Shown: positions 32,327-41,951, numbered from the stretch's first letter. The stretch is DNA of 64,000 bases from Streptomyces sp. NBC_00775 (GCF_036347135.1 NZ_CP108938.1:7316001-7380000), one strand, 5' to 3'. Program-made: numbers and translations. Notes: generated by a model not told the origin, from the sequence alone.

Positions 32327-34228
32327 GTGGCCGGAAGGATCAACGACGAGGACGTGAAGGCGGTTCGGGACGCGGTCCCGATCGACGCCGTGGTGTCCGA
32401 GTACCTCCAGCTGCGCAACGCGGGCGGCGGCAACCTCAAGGGCCTCTGCCCGTTCCACGACGAGAAGTCACCGTCCTTCCAGGTCAGCCCGAGCAAGGGA
32501 CTCTTCCACTGCTTCGGCTGCCAGGAGGGCGGCGACACCATCACGTTCGTGATGAAGGTCGACCACCTCACCTTCTCCGAGTCGGTCGAGCGCCTCGCCG
32601 CCCAGGCAGGCATCACGCTGCGCTACGAGGAGGGCGGGTACAACCCCTCCCACCAGCGAGGCGAGCGCATCCGCCTGGTCGAGGCGCACAAGGCGGCCGC
32701 GCAGTTCTACACCGAGCAGCTCGACACCAGCCCCGAGGCCGACACGGGCCGTAAGTTCCTGGCGGAGCGCGGCTTCGACCAGTCGGCAGCCGCCCACTTC
32801 GGCGTCGGCTACAGCCCCCAGGGCTGGGACCACCTCACCCGCTACCTCCGTGGCAAGGGCTTCACCGACAAGGAGCTGGTCCTCTCCGGCCTCTCCCAGG
32901 AGGGCCGCCGCGGCCCCATCGACCGCTTCCGCGGCCGCCTGATGTGGCCCATCCGCGACATCGGCGGCGAGGTCGTCGGCTTCGGGGCGAGAAAGCTGTA
33001 CGAGTCGGACAACGGGCCCAAGTACCTGAACACGCCCGACACGGCGATCTACAAGAAGTCCCAGGTCCTGTACGGCATCGACCTCGCCAAGAAGGACATC
33101 GCCAAGGCCAGCCGCGCGGTCGTGGTCGAGGGCTACACCGACGTCATGGCCTGCCACCTCGCCGGAATCACCACCGCGATCGCGACCTGCGGTACGGCGT
33201 TCGGCGGCGACCACATCAAGATCCTCCGCCGGCTGCTGATGGACAACGGCTCGGCCCGCGTGATCTTCACCTTCGACGGCGACGCGGCCGGCCAGAAGGC
33301 CGCCCTGCGCGCCTTCGAGGACGACCAGAAGTTCGCCGCCGAGACGTATATCGCCATCGCCCCCGACGGCATGGACCCCTGCGAGCTGCGCCTCGCCAAG
33401 GGCGACGAGGCGGTCGCCGACCTGGTCGAACCCCGCACCCCGCTCTTCGAGTTCGCGCTGCGCCAGATCGTGCTGCGCTACGACCTGGAGACCCCGGCCG
33501 GGCGCGCCGCCGCGCTCGACGAGTCCGCGCCCATCGTCGCCCGCATCAAGAACAGCGGCGCGCAGCACGAGGTCGCCGTGCAGCTCGCGGGCATGCTCGG
33601 CATCCTCGACACCCAGTTCGTGGTCAAGCGGGTCGCCCAGCTGGCCCGTTGGGCCCGCGACCGCGGCGGCAAGGGCCCGGCACCGGCCGGGCAGCGCCCC
33701 CAGCAGACGTACTCCGGCGTCCAGGCACCCACCGGCGGCCCGGCGCTCACCCTGCGCAACCCCGTGTTCGCCACCGAGCGTGAGCTGCTCAAACTCGCCC
33801 TCCAGCGGCCGGAACTGGTCTCCCCCGCGTTCGACGCGTACGGGATGGACGAGTTCACCGCCCCGCCGTACACGGCCGTACGCCAGGCGATCATGGACGC
33901 GGGCGGCGCGGAGTACGGCGTCCAGGACCCCCAGGAGTATCTGGTGCGGGTCCGTGAGGCCGCCCCCGACGACGTGGTCCGCGCGATGGTCACGGAGCTG
34001 GCCGTCGAGGCGATCCTGCGCAAGACCGTCGACGAGAACTACGCGGGCGACCAGCTCGTCATGGTCCGCCGCCGCGCCGTCGACCGCCGTATCCGGGACG
34101 TCCAGGGCTCCCTGGCCCGGCAGAGCGCCCACGGCGACCCGGCACAGCTGGCGGCCGTGCAGAACGAGCTGTGGGTGCTCCAGCAGTACGAGCAGGCGCT
34201 GCGGGAGCGGGGCGCGGAAGCGCTCTGA
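32327..34228 (+). CDS. dnaG: DNA primase
   Basis: A 633-residue replicative primase that makes RNA primers at the fork. The zinc-binding domain reads LCPFHDEKSPSFQVSPSK then GLFHCFGCQEGGD. The RNA-polymerase core contains LMWPIRDIGGEVVGFGAR. The TOPRIM metal site is VVVEGYTDVMA with FTFDGDAAGQKAA. The C-terminal helicase-interaction region is recognisable by its helices, and the length is normal for actinobacteria. The GTG start is set by MAGRINDEDVKAV and by the leaderless TAGAAT. Confidence 0.97.
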   Translation: MAGRINDEDVKAVRDAVPIDAVVSEYLQLRNAGGGNLKGLCPFHDEKSPSFQVSPSKGLFHCFGCQEGGDTITFVMKVDHLTFSESVERLAAQAGITLRYEEGGYNPSHQRGERIRLVEAHKAAAQFYTEQLDTSPEADTGRKFLAERGFDQSAAAHFGVGYSPQGWDHLTRYLRGKGFTDKELVLSGLSQEGRRGPIDRFRGRLMWPIRDIGGEVVGFGARKLYESDNGPKYLNTPDTAIYKKSQVLYGIDLAKKDIAKASRAVVVEGYTDVMACHLAGITTAIATCGTAFGGDHIKILRRLLMDNGSARVIFTFDGDAAGQKAALRAFEDDQKFAAETYIAIAPDGMDPCELRLAKGDEAVADLVEPRTPLFEFALRQIVLRYDLETPAGRAAALDESAPIVARIKNSGAQHEVAVQLAGMLGILDTQFVVKRVAQLARWARDRGGKGPAPAGQRPQQTYSGVQAPTGGPALTLRNPVFATERELLKLALQRPELVSPAFDAYGMDEFTAPPYTAVRQAIMDAGGAEYGVQDPQEYLVRVREAAPDDVVRAMVTELAVEAILRKTVDENYAGDQLVMVRRRAVDRRIRDVQGSLARQSAHGDPAQLAAVQNELWVLQQYEQALRERGAEAL

Positions 34229-34572
34229 GGGAGCGAGCCGTGGGTAGTGCCCCAGGCGCACATGCCAATCCCGTACGCCCTTCAACCTGCTTTGCGCCGT
34301 GTGAACTGCGCACTTGTACGGCACGGTAACCGCGCGGTCACGGACCGGACGCAAAAAGTCACCGCACGCCCCTCGTGGCGGCGATGTGTCGTACTCCACA
34401 CTGGGTTCCGGTGCCTGAGTCCTCGGAGCGCGGCCGACCCGCACGCGACGGGTTCCCGATCCCCGCGGTTCCGCTAAACGACTACGGGATGGACAGCGGC
34501 GAGGCCGTCGACCCCATCCCCGACGTACCGCTGCCGCACGCCTCAGCAGCGACATTCCTGGAGGTCGCCCCC
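34229..34572. other. Gap between dnaG and hrdA
   Basis: 344 bp with no independent gene. The hrdA frame stays open back to an ATG at 34375 and passes ATG 34489, but neither has a ribosome site. The stretch should contain the hrdA promoter and leader; I could not assign a convincing -35/-10 pair. Confidence 0.5.
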
Positions 34573-35763
34573 GTGCAGACCCAGACCCTCGCCCAGACCG
34601 ACAACACCACGGATACGGACGCGGATACCGACGTCGTCACGGCGGTACCCCCGCAGAGCCGTGCCGCGCACCACCCCGAGACGGAGCCGGAGGGCTCGCC
34701 CGAGCTGGGCGAACCGTCCACCGGCGCCGTCGAGGTCGCCGAGGCCGAAGTCGAAGTCGCCGTAGTCGCCGAAGCCGAAGTCGAAGTGGAGACCGAGGAC
34801 GAGGCCCCCGAGCCCGTCGAACTGCCCCGAGGCCGCACCAACGACACCGGTGGCCCCTCCTCGGACCTGTTCCGCCAGTACCTGCGGGAGATCGGCCGCA
34901 TCCCCCTGCTCACCGCGGCCGAGGAGGTCGAGCTCGCCCGCCGTGTCGAGGCCGGTCTCTTCGCCGAGGAGAAGCTCCGCCTCGCCACCGACCTGGACAG
35001 CCAGCTCGCCCTCGACCTGGACAAGCTGGTCGTCATGGGCCGCATGGCCAAGCGCCGGCTCATCGAGGCGAACCTGCGGCTCGTCGTCTCCGTCGCGAAG
35101 CGCTATGTGGGCCGCGGCCTGACCATGCTCGACCTGGTCCAGGAGGGAAACCTCGGCCTGATCAGGGCCGTGGAGAAGTTCGACTACGCCCGCGGCTACA
35201 AGTTCTCGACGTACGCCACCTGGTGGATCCGCCAGGCCATGTCCCGCGCCCTCGCCGACCAGGCCCGGACCATCCGAGTCCCCGTCCACGTGGTCGAGTT
35301 GATCAACCGGGTGGTGCGGGTGCAGCGGCGGATGCTTCAGGAGCGCGGCTACGAGCCGACGCCGGAGGAGGTTGCCGCGCACCTCGACCTCCCCAGTGAG
35401 CGCGTCAGCGAGGTCCTGCGGCTGGCCCAGGAGCCGGTGTCCCTTCATGCCCCGGTGGGCGAGGAGGACGACGTGGCGCTGGGCGATCTGATCGAGGACG
35501 GCGACGCGACGTCGCCCGTCGAATCCGCGGCGTTCCTGCTGCTGCGTGAGCACCTGGAGGCGGTCCTCTCCACGCTCGGTGAGCGCGAGCGCAAGGTGGT
35601 CCAGCTCCGCTACGGCCTTGCGGACGGCCGCCCCCGCACCCTGGAGGAGATAGGCCGCATCTTCGGCGTCACCCGCGAACGCATCCGCCAGATCGAGTCC
35701 AAGACCCTGAACAAACTCAGGGACCACGCCTTCGCCGACCAACTCCGGGGCTACCTGGACTGA
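34573..35763 (+). CDS. hrdA: Principal-like RNA polymerase sigma factor (HrdA type)
   Basis: A 396-residue group 1/2 sigma-70 factor. A low-complexity acidic N-terminus of about 90 residues, rich in Glu/Val repeats, is followed by region 1.2 ([19 protein letters not shown]), region 2 ([32 protein letters not shown]), region 3, and region 4 with the helix-turn-helix [21 protein letters not shown]. The GTG at 34573 is chosen over upstream ATGs because GGAGG lies eight bases before it. Its location directly after dnaG and before an ABC pair is that of hrdA in S. coelicolor (recalled). It is an alternative to the essential HrdB. Confidence 0.88.
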   Translation: MQTQTLAQTDNTTDTDADTDVVTAVPPQSRAAHHPETEPEGSPELGEPSTGAVEVAEAEVEVAVVAEAEVEVETEDEAPEPVELPRGRTNDTGGPSSDLFRQYLREIGRIPLLTAAEEVELARRVEAGLFAEEKLRLATDLDSQLALDLDKLVVMGRMAKRRLIEANLRLVVSVAKRYVGRGLTMLDLVQEGNLGLIRAVEKFDYARGYKFSTYATWWIRQAMSRALADQARTIRVPVHVVELINRVVRVQRRMLQERGYEPTPEEVAAHLDLPSERVSEVLRLAQEPVSLHAPVGEEDDVALGDLIEDGDATSPVESAAFLLLREHLEAVLSTLGERERKVVQLRYGLADGRPRTLEEIGRIFGVTRERIRQIESKTLNKLRDHAFADQLRGYLD

Positions 35764-35770
35764 CCCGGCG

Positions 35771-35990
35771 TTTCCTCGCCCCCGCCGCCCCTACCCGTCC
35801 CATCCCCAGGGGCTCTGCCCCTTCGACCCCGTTCGGTTGTGTGTTGGCCGCGGGTGGGTGGGGCGTCCCTAAAAGATTGCGCAGTTCCCCGCGCCCCTTT
35901 TAGGGGCGCGGGGAACTGCGCAATCTTTTCAGCGGGGGTCTGGGGGCGCAGCCCCCAGGGATGGGACGGGTAGGGGCGGCGGGGGCGAAA
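35771..35990. repeat. Dispersed palindromic intergenic repeat, copy B (complete inverted pair)
   Basis: Two copies of the module face each other. The outer arms CTCGCCCCCGCCGCCCCTACCCGTC and its reverse complement enclose CCAGGGGCTCTGCCCC / CTGGGGGCGCAGCCCCCAG, and a central 59-bp hairpin lies at 35871-35929. The repeat occupies the whole gap between convergent hrdA and the ABC genes. Confidence 0.9.
35871..35929. terminator. 28-bp perfect stem hairpin between convergent genes
   Basis: Arms 35871-35898 and 35902-35929 are exact complements (AAAAGATTGCGCAGTTCCCC... with a TTT loop), ending in AATCTTTT on both strands. It is suitable as a bidirectional terminator. Confidence 0.75.
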
Positions 35991-35992
35991 TC

Positions 35993-37921
35993 CTAATCCA
36001 CCTCAGCCACCGCCTGGGCGAACTGGGCCTGGTACAGGCGCGCGTACGCCCCGCCCGCGGCCAGCAGCTCCGTATGCGCGCCCTGCTCCACGATCGACCC
36101 GTTCTCCATCACCAGAATCGTGTCGGCATCCCGAATCGTCGACAGCCGATGCGCGATCACGAACGAGGTCCGCCCATGCGCGAGCTTCGCCATCGCCTTC
36201 TGGATCAGAACCTCCGTACGGGTGTCCACGGAACTCGTCGCCTCGTCCAGCACCAGAATCACCGGATCGGACAGGAACGCCCGGGCAATCGTGATCAGCT
36301 GCTTCTCACCCGCACTGACCCCCGCCCCCTCGTCGTCGATCACGGTGTCGTAGCCCTCCGGCAGCGTCCGGATGAACCGATCCGCGTGCGCGGCCCGCGC
36401 CGCCTCCTCGATCTCCCCCCGCGTGACGTCCCGCGAGGCGCCGTACGCGATGTTCTCGGCGATCGTGCCCCCGAACAGCCAGGTGTCCTGGAGCACCATG
36501 CCGATACCGGCCCGGAGTTCGTCCCGGGACATGGCCGCGATGTCGACGCCGTCGAGGGTGATGCGCCCCCCGGTGACTTCGTAGAACCGCATCAGCAGGT
36601 TCACCAGCGTCGTCTTGCCGGCACCTGTCGGGCCGACGATCGCCACCGTGTGCCCGGGCTCCACCTTCAGCGACAGATCCTCGATCAGCGGCTTCTCGGG
36701 GTCGTACCGGAACGACACGTTCTGCAGGGCCACCCGCCCGCGCAGCTCGTCGGGACGGGCCGCCGGCATCGGGTCGGCCTCCTGCTCCTCCGCGTCCAGC
36801 AGCTCGAAGATCCGCTCCGCCGACGCGACACCCGACTGCACCAGATTCGCCATCGACGCCACCTGCGTCAGCGGCATCGAGAACTGCCGGGAGTACTGGA
36901 TGAAGGCCTGGACGTCACCGATGGACAGCGAGCCGGACGCGACACGCAGTCCGCCGACCACCGCCACCAGCACATAGTTCAGGTTCGACACGAACATCAT
37001 CAGCGGCTGCATGACCCCGCTGTTGAACTGTGCCTTGAACCCGGCCTCGTACAACTTCTCGTTCTGCTCGGCGAACTGCGCCGCCGACTCGTCCTGGCGA
37101 CCGAACACCTTCACCAGGGTGTGCCCGGTGTACATCTCCTCGATGTGCGCGTTGAGCTTGCCGGTGGTGCGCCACTGCTGCACGAAGTGCGGCTGCGAGC
37201 GCTTGCCGACGCGTGTGGCGACGAAGAAGGAGAGCGGGACCGTGACCAGCGCGACCAGCGCGAGCAGCGGCGAGACCCAGAACATCATCACCAGCACACC
37301 CACGATGGTCAGCAGCGAGTTGACCAGCTGGCCCATCGACTGCTGCAGCGTCTGCTGGATGTTGTCGATGTCGTTCGTCGCGCGGCTGAGCACCTCACCG
37401 CGCTGCCGCTTGTCGAAGTACGACAGCGGAAGGCGCGACAGCTTCGCCTGAAGGTCCTCGCGCATGCGGTACACGGTCATGTTGACGGCCCGGTTCACCA
37501 GCCGCGTCGCCACCGCCATCAGCAGGCCGGCCAGCAGGAACGTACAGAGCGCGAGCAGCAGTACGTTTCCGACGGCGCCGAAGTCGATGCCCTGGCCCGG
37601 GGTGAAGTCCGTCCCCGAGAGCATGTCGGCCATGCTGCCCTCGCCGCGCTCGCGCATGGACGCGAGGACCTCGGCCTTGGTGGCGCCGGACGGCATCTGC
37701 CGCCCGACGATTCCGGCGAAGACCAGGTCGGTGGCCTTGCCGAGGATCTTCGGCCCGATCACCGAGAGCGCCACGCTCAGGACGACGGCGCACAGCATGC
37801 CGTACATCGTGAGGCGCTCGGGCTTGAACTGGGCGAGGAGCCGTTTGCCGGACCCCTTGAAATCCATCGAGTGCTGATCGGGGCCGCCCCCGGCCATCAT
37901 GCGTCCCATGGGCCCGGCCAT
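35993..37921 (-). CDS. ABC exporter half-transporter (second subunit)
   Basis: A 642-residue TMD-NBD fusion of the ABCB/MsbA type. A short N-terminus (MAGPMGRMMAGGG) leads into six transmembrane helices with an unusually long loop between TM1 and TM2 (about 80 residues). The nucleotide-binding domain has Walker A (VGPTGAGKTTL), a Q-loop, Walker B (VILVLDEATSSVD) and the H-loop (VIAHRLSTIRDAD). The signature motif reads GVSAGEKQLITIAR instead of LSGGQ, the usual deviation of one subunit in heterodimeric exporters. The ATG overlaps the upstream gene's TGA by one base. The pair probably exports a drug, lipid or peptide. Confidence 0.93.
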   Translation of the reverse strand: MAGPMGRMMAGGGPDQHSMDFKGSGKRLLAQFKPERLTMYGMLCAVVLSVALSVIGPKILGKATDLVFAGIVGRQMPSGATKAEVLASMRERGEGSMADMLSGTDFTPGQGIDFGAVGNVLLLALCTFLLAGLLMAVATRLVNRAVNMTVYRMREDLQAKLSRLPLSYFDKRQRGEVLSRATNDIDNIQQTLQQSMGQLVNSLLTIVGVLVMMFWVSPLLALVALVTVPLSFFVATRVGKRSQPHFVQQWRTTGKLNAHIEEMYTGHTLVKVFGRQDESAAQFAEQNEKLYEAGFKAQFNSGVMQPLMMFVSNLNYVLVAVVGGLRVASGSLSIGDVQAFIQYSRQFSMPLTQVASMANLVQSGVASAERIFELLDAEEQEADPMPAARPDELRGRVALQNVSFRYDPEKPLIEDLSLKVEPGHTVAIVGPTGAGKTTLVNLLMRFYEVTGGRITLDGVDIAAMSRDELRAGIGMVLQDTWLFGGTIAENIAYGASRDVTRGEIEEAARAAHADRFIRTLPEGYDTVIDDEGAGVSAGEKQLITIARAFLSDPVILVLDEATSSVDTRTEVLIQKAMAKLAHGRTSFVIAHRLSTIRDADTILVMENGSIVEQGAHTELLAAGGAYARLYQAQFAQAVAEVD

Positions 37922-39654
37922 CAGGCGGCCTCCGCTTCCGTCAGCTGGGAGAGCACGATCTCCCGGTAGGTCTCGTTGTCCGCCATCAGTTCGTGGTGCC
38001 GTCCGGCGCCGACGACCCGGCCCTCGTCGAGGACCACGATCCGGTCGGCGTCCCGGATGGTCGACACCCGCTGGGCGACGATCACGACGGTCGCCTCGGC
38101 GGTCTCGTCGGCGAGCGCCGCCCGCAGTGCCGCGTCGGTCGCGTAGTCGAGCGCCGAGAAGGAGTCGTCGAAGAGATAGATCTCGGGGCGCTGCACCAGC
38201 GTCCGCGCGATCGCGAGCCGCTGCCGCTGCCCGCCCGACACATTCGTGCCGCCCTGCGCGATCGGGGAGTCCAGGCCGTTCTCCAGCTGGTCCACGAAGC
38301 CCTTGGCCTGCGCCACCTCCAGCGCGTGCCACAGCTCCTCGTCGGTCGCGTCCGGATTGCCGTACCGGAGGTTCGTGGCCACGGTGCCCGCGAACAGGTA
38401 CGGCTTCTGCGGGACCAGGCCGACCGTCCTGGCCAGCAGCTTCGGCTCGATGGTCGCGACGTCCACGCCGTCGACGAGCACCTGGCCGTCGGTGGCGTCG
38501 AAGAGGCGGGGGACCAGGCCGAGCAGGGTGGACTTGCCGCTGCCGGTGGAACCGATCACGGCGGTCACCTCGCCGGGCCGGGCCACCAGGTCGATGGTCC
38601 TCAGGACCGGCTCCTCGGCGCCCGGGTAGCGGAACCCTGCCTCGCGGATCTCCAGGTGGCCGTGGCGGCGCAGCTCGACGACGGGCGCGGTCGGCGGGAC
38701 CACGCTGCTGCTCGTGCCGAGGACCTCCTCGATGCGCTCGGCACAGACCTCCGCGCGCGGCACCATCATGAACATGAAGGTGGCCATCATCACGGACATC
38801 ACGATCTGCATGAGGTAGGCGAGGAACGCGGTCAGGTCGCCGATCTGCATGCCGCCGCTGTCGATGCGGTGGGCGCCGAACCAGACGACCGCGATGGACG
38901 ACAGGTTCACCACCGTCATGACCATCGGGAACATCAGCGCCAGCATCCGCCCGGTGCCCAGCGACACCTCGGTGAGCTCGGTGTTCGCGCCCCGGAAGCG
39001 CTCCTTCTCGTAGTCGTCGCGCACGAAGGCACGGATCACGCGATTGCCGGTGATCTGCTCGCGCAGCACCCGGTTCACGGTGTCCAGGCGGACCTGCATG
39101 GTCCGGAACAGCGGGCGCAGCCTGCGCACGATGAGGGTCACGCCGATGCCGAGGACCGGCACCACGGCGACCAGCACCGCGGACAGCGGCACGTCCAGGC
39201 CGAGGGCCAGGATGATGCCGCCCACGCACATGATCGGCGCCGACACCAGCAGCGTGAACGTCATCAGGGCGAGCATCTGCACCTGCTGGACGTCATTGGT
39301 GGTGCGGGTGATCAGCGAGGGCGCCCCGAAGTGGCCGACCTCGCGAGCCGAGAAGGACTGGACGCGGTCGAAGACGGCGGCCCGGATGTCCCGGCCGACG
39401 GCCGCCGCCGTACGGGCGCCGAAGTACACGGCCCCGATGTTGCAGACGACCTGCGCCAGCGAGATGCCGATCATCACGGCGCCGAAGGACAGGATGTATC
39501 CCGTGTCCCCCTTCACGACACCGTTGTCGATGATGTGCGCGTTGAGTGTGGGCAGGTAGAGCGTGGCGCAGGTCTGCAGGAACTGCAGCAGCACCAGCAA
39601 GGCGATGGGCTTCTTGTACGGACTGAGGTAGGTCCGAAGCAGTCGTATGAGCAC
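37921..39654 (-). CDS. ABC exporter half-transporter (first subunit)
   Basis: A 577-residue TMD-NBD half-transporter. Six helices are followed by Walker A (IGSTGSGKSTLL), signature NVSGGQRQRLAIAR and a Walker B IYLFDDSFSALD, where the catalytic Glu is replaced by Asp (LFDDS). This is the hallmark of the degenerate ATP site in heterodimeric ABC exporters (the other subunit supplies the intact Glu). The GTG at 39654, opening VLIRLLRTYLSPYKK, is preferred to an ATG at 39768, whose extension is AT-rich promoter-like sequence. It is coupled to the next gene. Confidence 0.92.
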   Translation of the reverse strand: MLIRLLRTYLSPYKKPIALLVLLQFLQTCATLYLPTLNAHIIDNGVVKGDTGYILSFGAVMIGISLAQVVCNIGAVYFGARTAAAVGRDIRAAVFDRVQSFSAREVGHFGAPSLITRTTNDVQQVQMLALMTFTLLVSAPIMCVGGIILALGLDVPLSAVLVAVVPVLGIGVTLIVRRLRPLFRTMQVRLDTVNRVLREQITGNRVIRAFVRDDYEKERFRGANTELTEVSLGTGRMLALMFPMVMTVVNLSSIAVVWFGAHRIDSGGMQIGDLTAFLAYLMQIVMSVMMATFMFMMVPRAEVCAERIEEVLGTSSSVVPPTAPVVELRRHGHLEIREAGFRYPGAEEPVLRTIDLVARPGEVTAVIGSTGSGKSTLLGLVPRLFDATDGQVLVDGVDVATIEPKLLARTVGLVPQKPYLFAGTVATNLRYGNPDATDEELWHALEVAQAKGFVDQLENGLDSPIAQGGTNVSGGQRQRLAIARTLVQRPEIYLFDDSFSALDYATDAALRAALADETAEATVVIVAQRVSTIRDADRIVVLDEGRVVGAGRHHELMADNETYREIVLSQLTEAEAA

Positions 39655-39733
39655 GCGGGGTCTCTCGGAATCGTCGACGTCAGGGCGATCAGTCGCCGAT
39701 CGATCGGGATCAATCGATGATCGGCGGGCGATC

Positions 39734-39747
39734 GGTGGTGCACCACC
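39734..39747. promoter_or_regulatory. 14-bp perfect palindrome upstream of the ABC operon
   Basis: GGTGGTGCACCACC, 80 bp upstream of GTG 39654, in a region also dense in ATCGAT/GATC motifs (39690-39735). It is a candidate operator for the exporter; the regulator is unknown. Confidence 0.35.
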
Positions 39748-39852
39748 CCCTATCGTCGAACACTCCACCGGTGTTACCTCAACTGATTAACCCAAGTGCG
39801 GGCCAAAGGTGGACCCGGCCTCAGACCGGAGGCGTACGCCGGTGGGGGAGCG

Positions 39853-41307
39853 TCACGCCCGAAACGCCCCCGGATGCGCCTGTTCCCGTACGGACACGTA
39901 CTGCTGTCGTACGGCCTGCCCCACGGCGAGTTCCTCACCGGGCTCCAGCACCTGCGCGACCGCACCCTGCCAGACGGGAGGCAGCCGCGGGTCGAGCGTG
40001 CCCTGCGAGGCCCCGAGGGCCCAGGCCGCCTGCCGGGCCGCGCCGAGCGCCGCGTAGTCCGCGGGCTGCGGTACGACGACCTGCGCGCCGAACAGCGCGG
40101 GCGCCACTGCCTGCACGGCGGGCAGCTCGGCGGTCGGCCCCAGCAGGAAGATCCGCCGTACGTCGACACCCCGCCCGCGCAGCACGTCCAGCGCGTCCGC
40201 GAGCCCGCACAGCATGCCCTCGAAGGCGGCCCGCGCCAGATGCTCGGGCCGCATCGACTCCCGCCGCAGCCCCGCCAGCGTCCCCGCCGTGTGCGGCAGA
40301 TTCGGGGTCCGCTCGCCCTCCAGATACGGCAGCAGTACGAGCCCGTGGGCGCCCGGCGTCGACTTCATCGCCAGGTCGGACAGGCCCTCCAGGTCGGGCA
40401 CTCCCAGCAGCTCGGCGGCGCCGCGCAGGGCCCGTACGGCATTGAGCGTGGTGACGACCGGCAGATGCATCCCGGTCGCGTCCGCGAGGGAGGTGATCAT
40501 CCCGGAGGAGTCCACCAGCGCCTCGGGGTGTACGGCCATCACGGACCCGGAGGCCCCCAGCGACACCACCGCGTCGCCGAGCCCGATCCCGAGCCCGAAG
40601 GCCGCGGCCATGGTCTCGCCGGTCCCGGCGGAGATCAGCAGCCCCTCGGGAGTGGTCCCCGCCGCCTCGGACGGGCCGAGCACATCCGGCAGCGCGGCCT
40701 GGTGCCCGAGCGCCAGCTCGACGAGATCCTGCCGGTAGGCGCCGGTGGCCGCCGACCAGTACCCGGTCCCGGAGGCGCCGCCCCGGTCGGTGGTGCGTCT
40801 CACGGGCCGCCCGAGCAACTGCCACACCAGCCAGTCGTGCGCCTGCATCAGCATGGTGGTGCGCAGCGCGGCCTCGGGTTCGGTCTTGTTCAGCCAGCGC
40901 AGCTTGGTCACCGGCTGCGCGGCCTGCGGCACACAGCCCACGGCCTGCGCCCATGCCTCGCGGCCGCCGAGCGCGTCCACGAGATCGGCGGCCGCGACCT
41001 GCGCCCGCTTGTCCCCGCCGACGAGCGCCGGCCGCACCGTGTTGCCCTGCACATCCAGCGGGACCAGCCCGTTCTGCTGCGCGGAGACGCCGATGGCCTG
41101 CACACCTTCGAGCAGCCCGCCGCCGGCCGCCTCGCCCAGGGACAGCAGCCAGGCCTGCGGATCCACGTCGGAAGGACGCCCGCCGCCTTCGGCGCCCTCC
41201 ACCGGATGCGGGGCATACCCCTGCCTCAGCACGGCACCCGTGTCCGAGTCACAGACGACGATACGAGTGAAATCGGGCGAACTGTCCAACCCGGCGACTA
41301 TCCCCAT
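39853..41307 (-). CDS. xylB: FGGY-family carbohydrate kinase, probable xylulokinase
   Basis: A 484-residue sugar kinase that phosphorylates a ketopentose such as D-xylulose. The N-terminal phosphate loop region (GIVAGLDSSPDFTRIVVCD) is followed by IGVSAQQNGLVPLD, the substrate-binding DRGGASGTGYWSAATG, and the ATP-domain phrases VSLGASGSVMAV and FEGMLCGLADALD. The opening Asp is present, but the usual DxGT is replaced by DSSPD, a variation seen in actinobacterial xylulokinases. No xylose isomerase is nearby, so the physiological sugar is uncertain. The start has a CAGAAT seven bases upstream and no ribosome site (possibly leaderless). Confidence 0.85.
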   Translation of the reverse strand: MGIVAGLDSSPDFTRIVVCDSDTGAVLRQGYAPHPVEGAEGGGRPSDVDPQAWLLSLGEAAGGGLLEGVQAIGVSAQQNGLVPLDVQGNTVRPALVGGDKRAQVAAADLVDALGGREAWAQAVGCVPQAAQPVTKLRWLNKTEPEAALRTTMLMQAHDWLVWQLLGRPVRRTTDRGGASGTGYWSAATGAYRQDLVELALGHQAALPDVLGPSEAAGTTPEGLLISAGTGETMAAAFGLGIGLGDAVVSLGASGSVMAVHPEALVDSSGMITSLADATGMHLPVVTTLNAVRALRGAAELLGVPDLEGLSDLAMKSTPGAHGLVLLPYLEGERTPNLPHTAGTLAGLRRESMRPEHLARAAFEGMLCGLADALDVLRGRGVDVRRIFLLGPTAELPAVQAVAPALFGAQVVVPQPADYAALGAARQAAWALGASQGTLDPRLPPVWQGAVAQVLEPGEELAVGQAVRQQYVSVREQAHPGAFRA

Positions 41308-41408
41308 GGCGGAAATTCTGCCGTACGCCGGGGCATGACCGCGCCGGGCGGCCGCAGACGGCAGGACGCGGCCCCGGTGTCAGCCGGTGGCGCCGATGGA
41401 TATTCGCC

Positions 41409-41480
41409 CGGTGCGACCGGTGCGACCGGTGCGACCGGTGCGACCGGTGCGACCGGTGCGGCTAGTGCGGCCGGTGCGGC
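41409..41480. repeat. 9-bp minisatellite, about eight copies
   Basis: Tandem CGGTGCGAC units (five exact), then CGGTGCGGC/TAGTGCGGC variants. They lie between the sugar kinase and the YtxH-like gene, outside coding sequence. Confidence 0.85.
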
Positions 41481-41499
41481 CGATGAGCCGACTGGGTGG

Positions 41500-41805
41500 C
41501 TAGGTGTTGCTGGTGCCCCAGTCGTCCTCGCCGGTGCCGTTGGTGTTCCGCTCGCGCAGCGACCGCACCCGGTCGGTGACCGCGTCGGGGACGTGGTCGC
41601 CCACCTTCTCGCTCACCGCGTGGTACGCCTTGCCCGCGAACTCGCGGCTCTGCTGGGCCGCGCTCTCCGCGGTGTTGCGCACCGCGGGGTTCTGCGCGAC
41701 CTGGCGCGCGGACTTCTTCAGCTGCTCGTAGCGCTCGCGCCCGGCGCGCGTGCCGAGCACGTACCCCAGGGCCAGTCCGGCGACGAATGTGAGCCGGTAG
41801 CGCAT
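41500..41805 (-). CDS. Small membrane-anchored YtxH-like protein
   Basis: A 101-residue protein. One N-terminal transmembrane helix (MRYRLTFVAGLALGYVLGTR), ending in the GRERYEQLKKSAR motif common to YtxH-domain proteins, is followed by a long amphipathic, charged helix (about 28-75) and a hydrophilic tail. ATG 41805 has GGAAGGG nine bases upstream; a GTG three codons earlier is too close to it. YtxH relatives are general-stress or envelope-associated proteins of unknown mechanism. Confidence 0.8.
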   Translation of the reverse strand: MRYRLTFVAGLALGYVLGTRAGRERYEQLKKSARQVAQNPAVRNTAESAAQQSREFAGKAYHAVSEKVGDHVPDAVTDRVRSLRERNTNGTGEDDWGTSNT

Positions 41806-41951
41806 GACGGCCACCCTTCCCTTGCGTCGGCATCGGTGCGGAGGGAACCGATTGGCGGAGCACCCCCCTGCTTGCGCTAATGTATGTGTCGCAGCGAGCG
41901 CACGCCCCCTGGCGAATACCCAGGTAGGTACGTTCGATGCATCGAGATCAA

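Noticed and set aside
34326..34352. GlnR-like site upstream of hrdA (GTAAC-n6-GTCAC)
   Set aside because: Only two half-sites match, the b-site is poor and there is no nitrogen-related gene downstream; likely chance.
34375..34572. N-terminal extension of the sigma factor starting at ATG 34375 or 34489
   Set aside because: No ribosome site at either ATG, whereas GTG 34573 has GGAGG eight bases upstream and gives a 396-residue protein.
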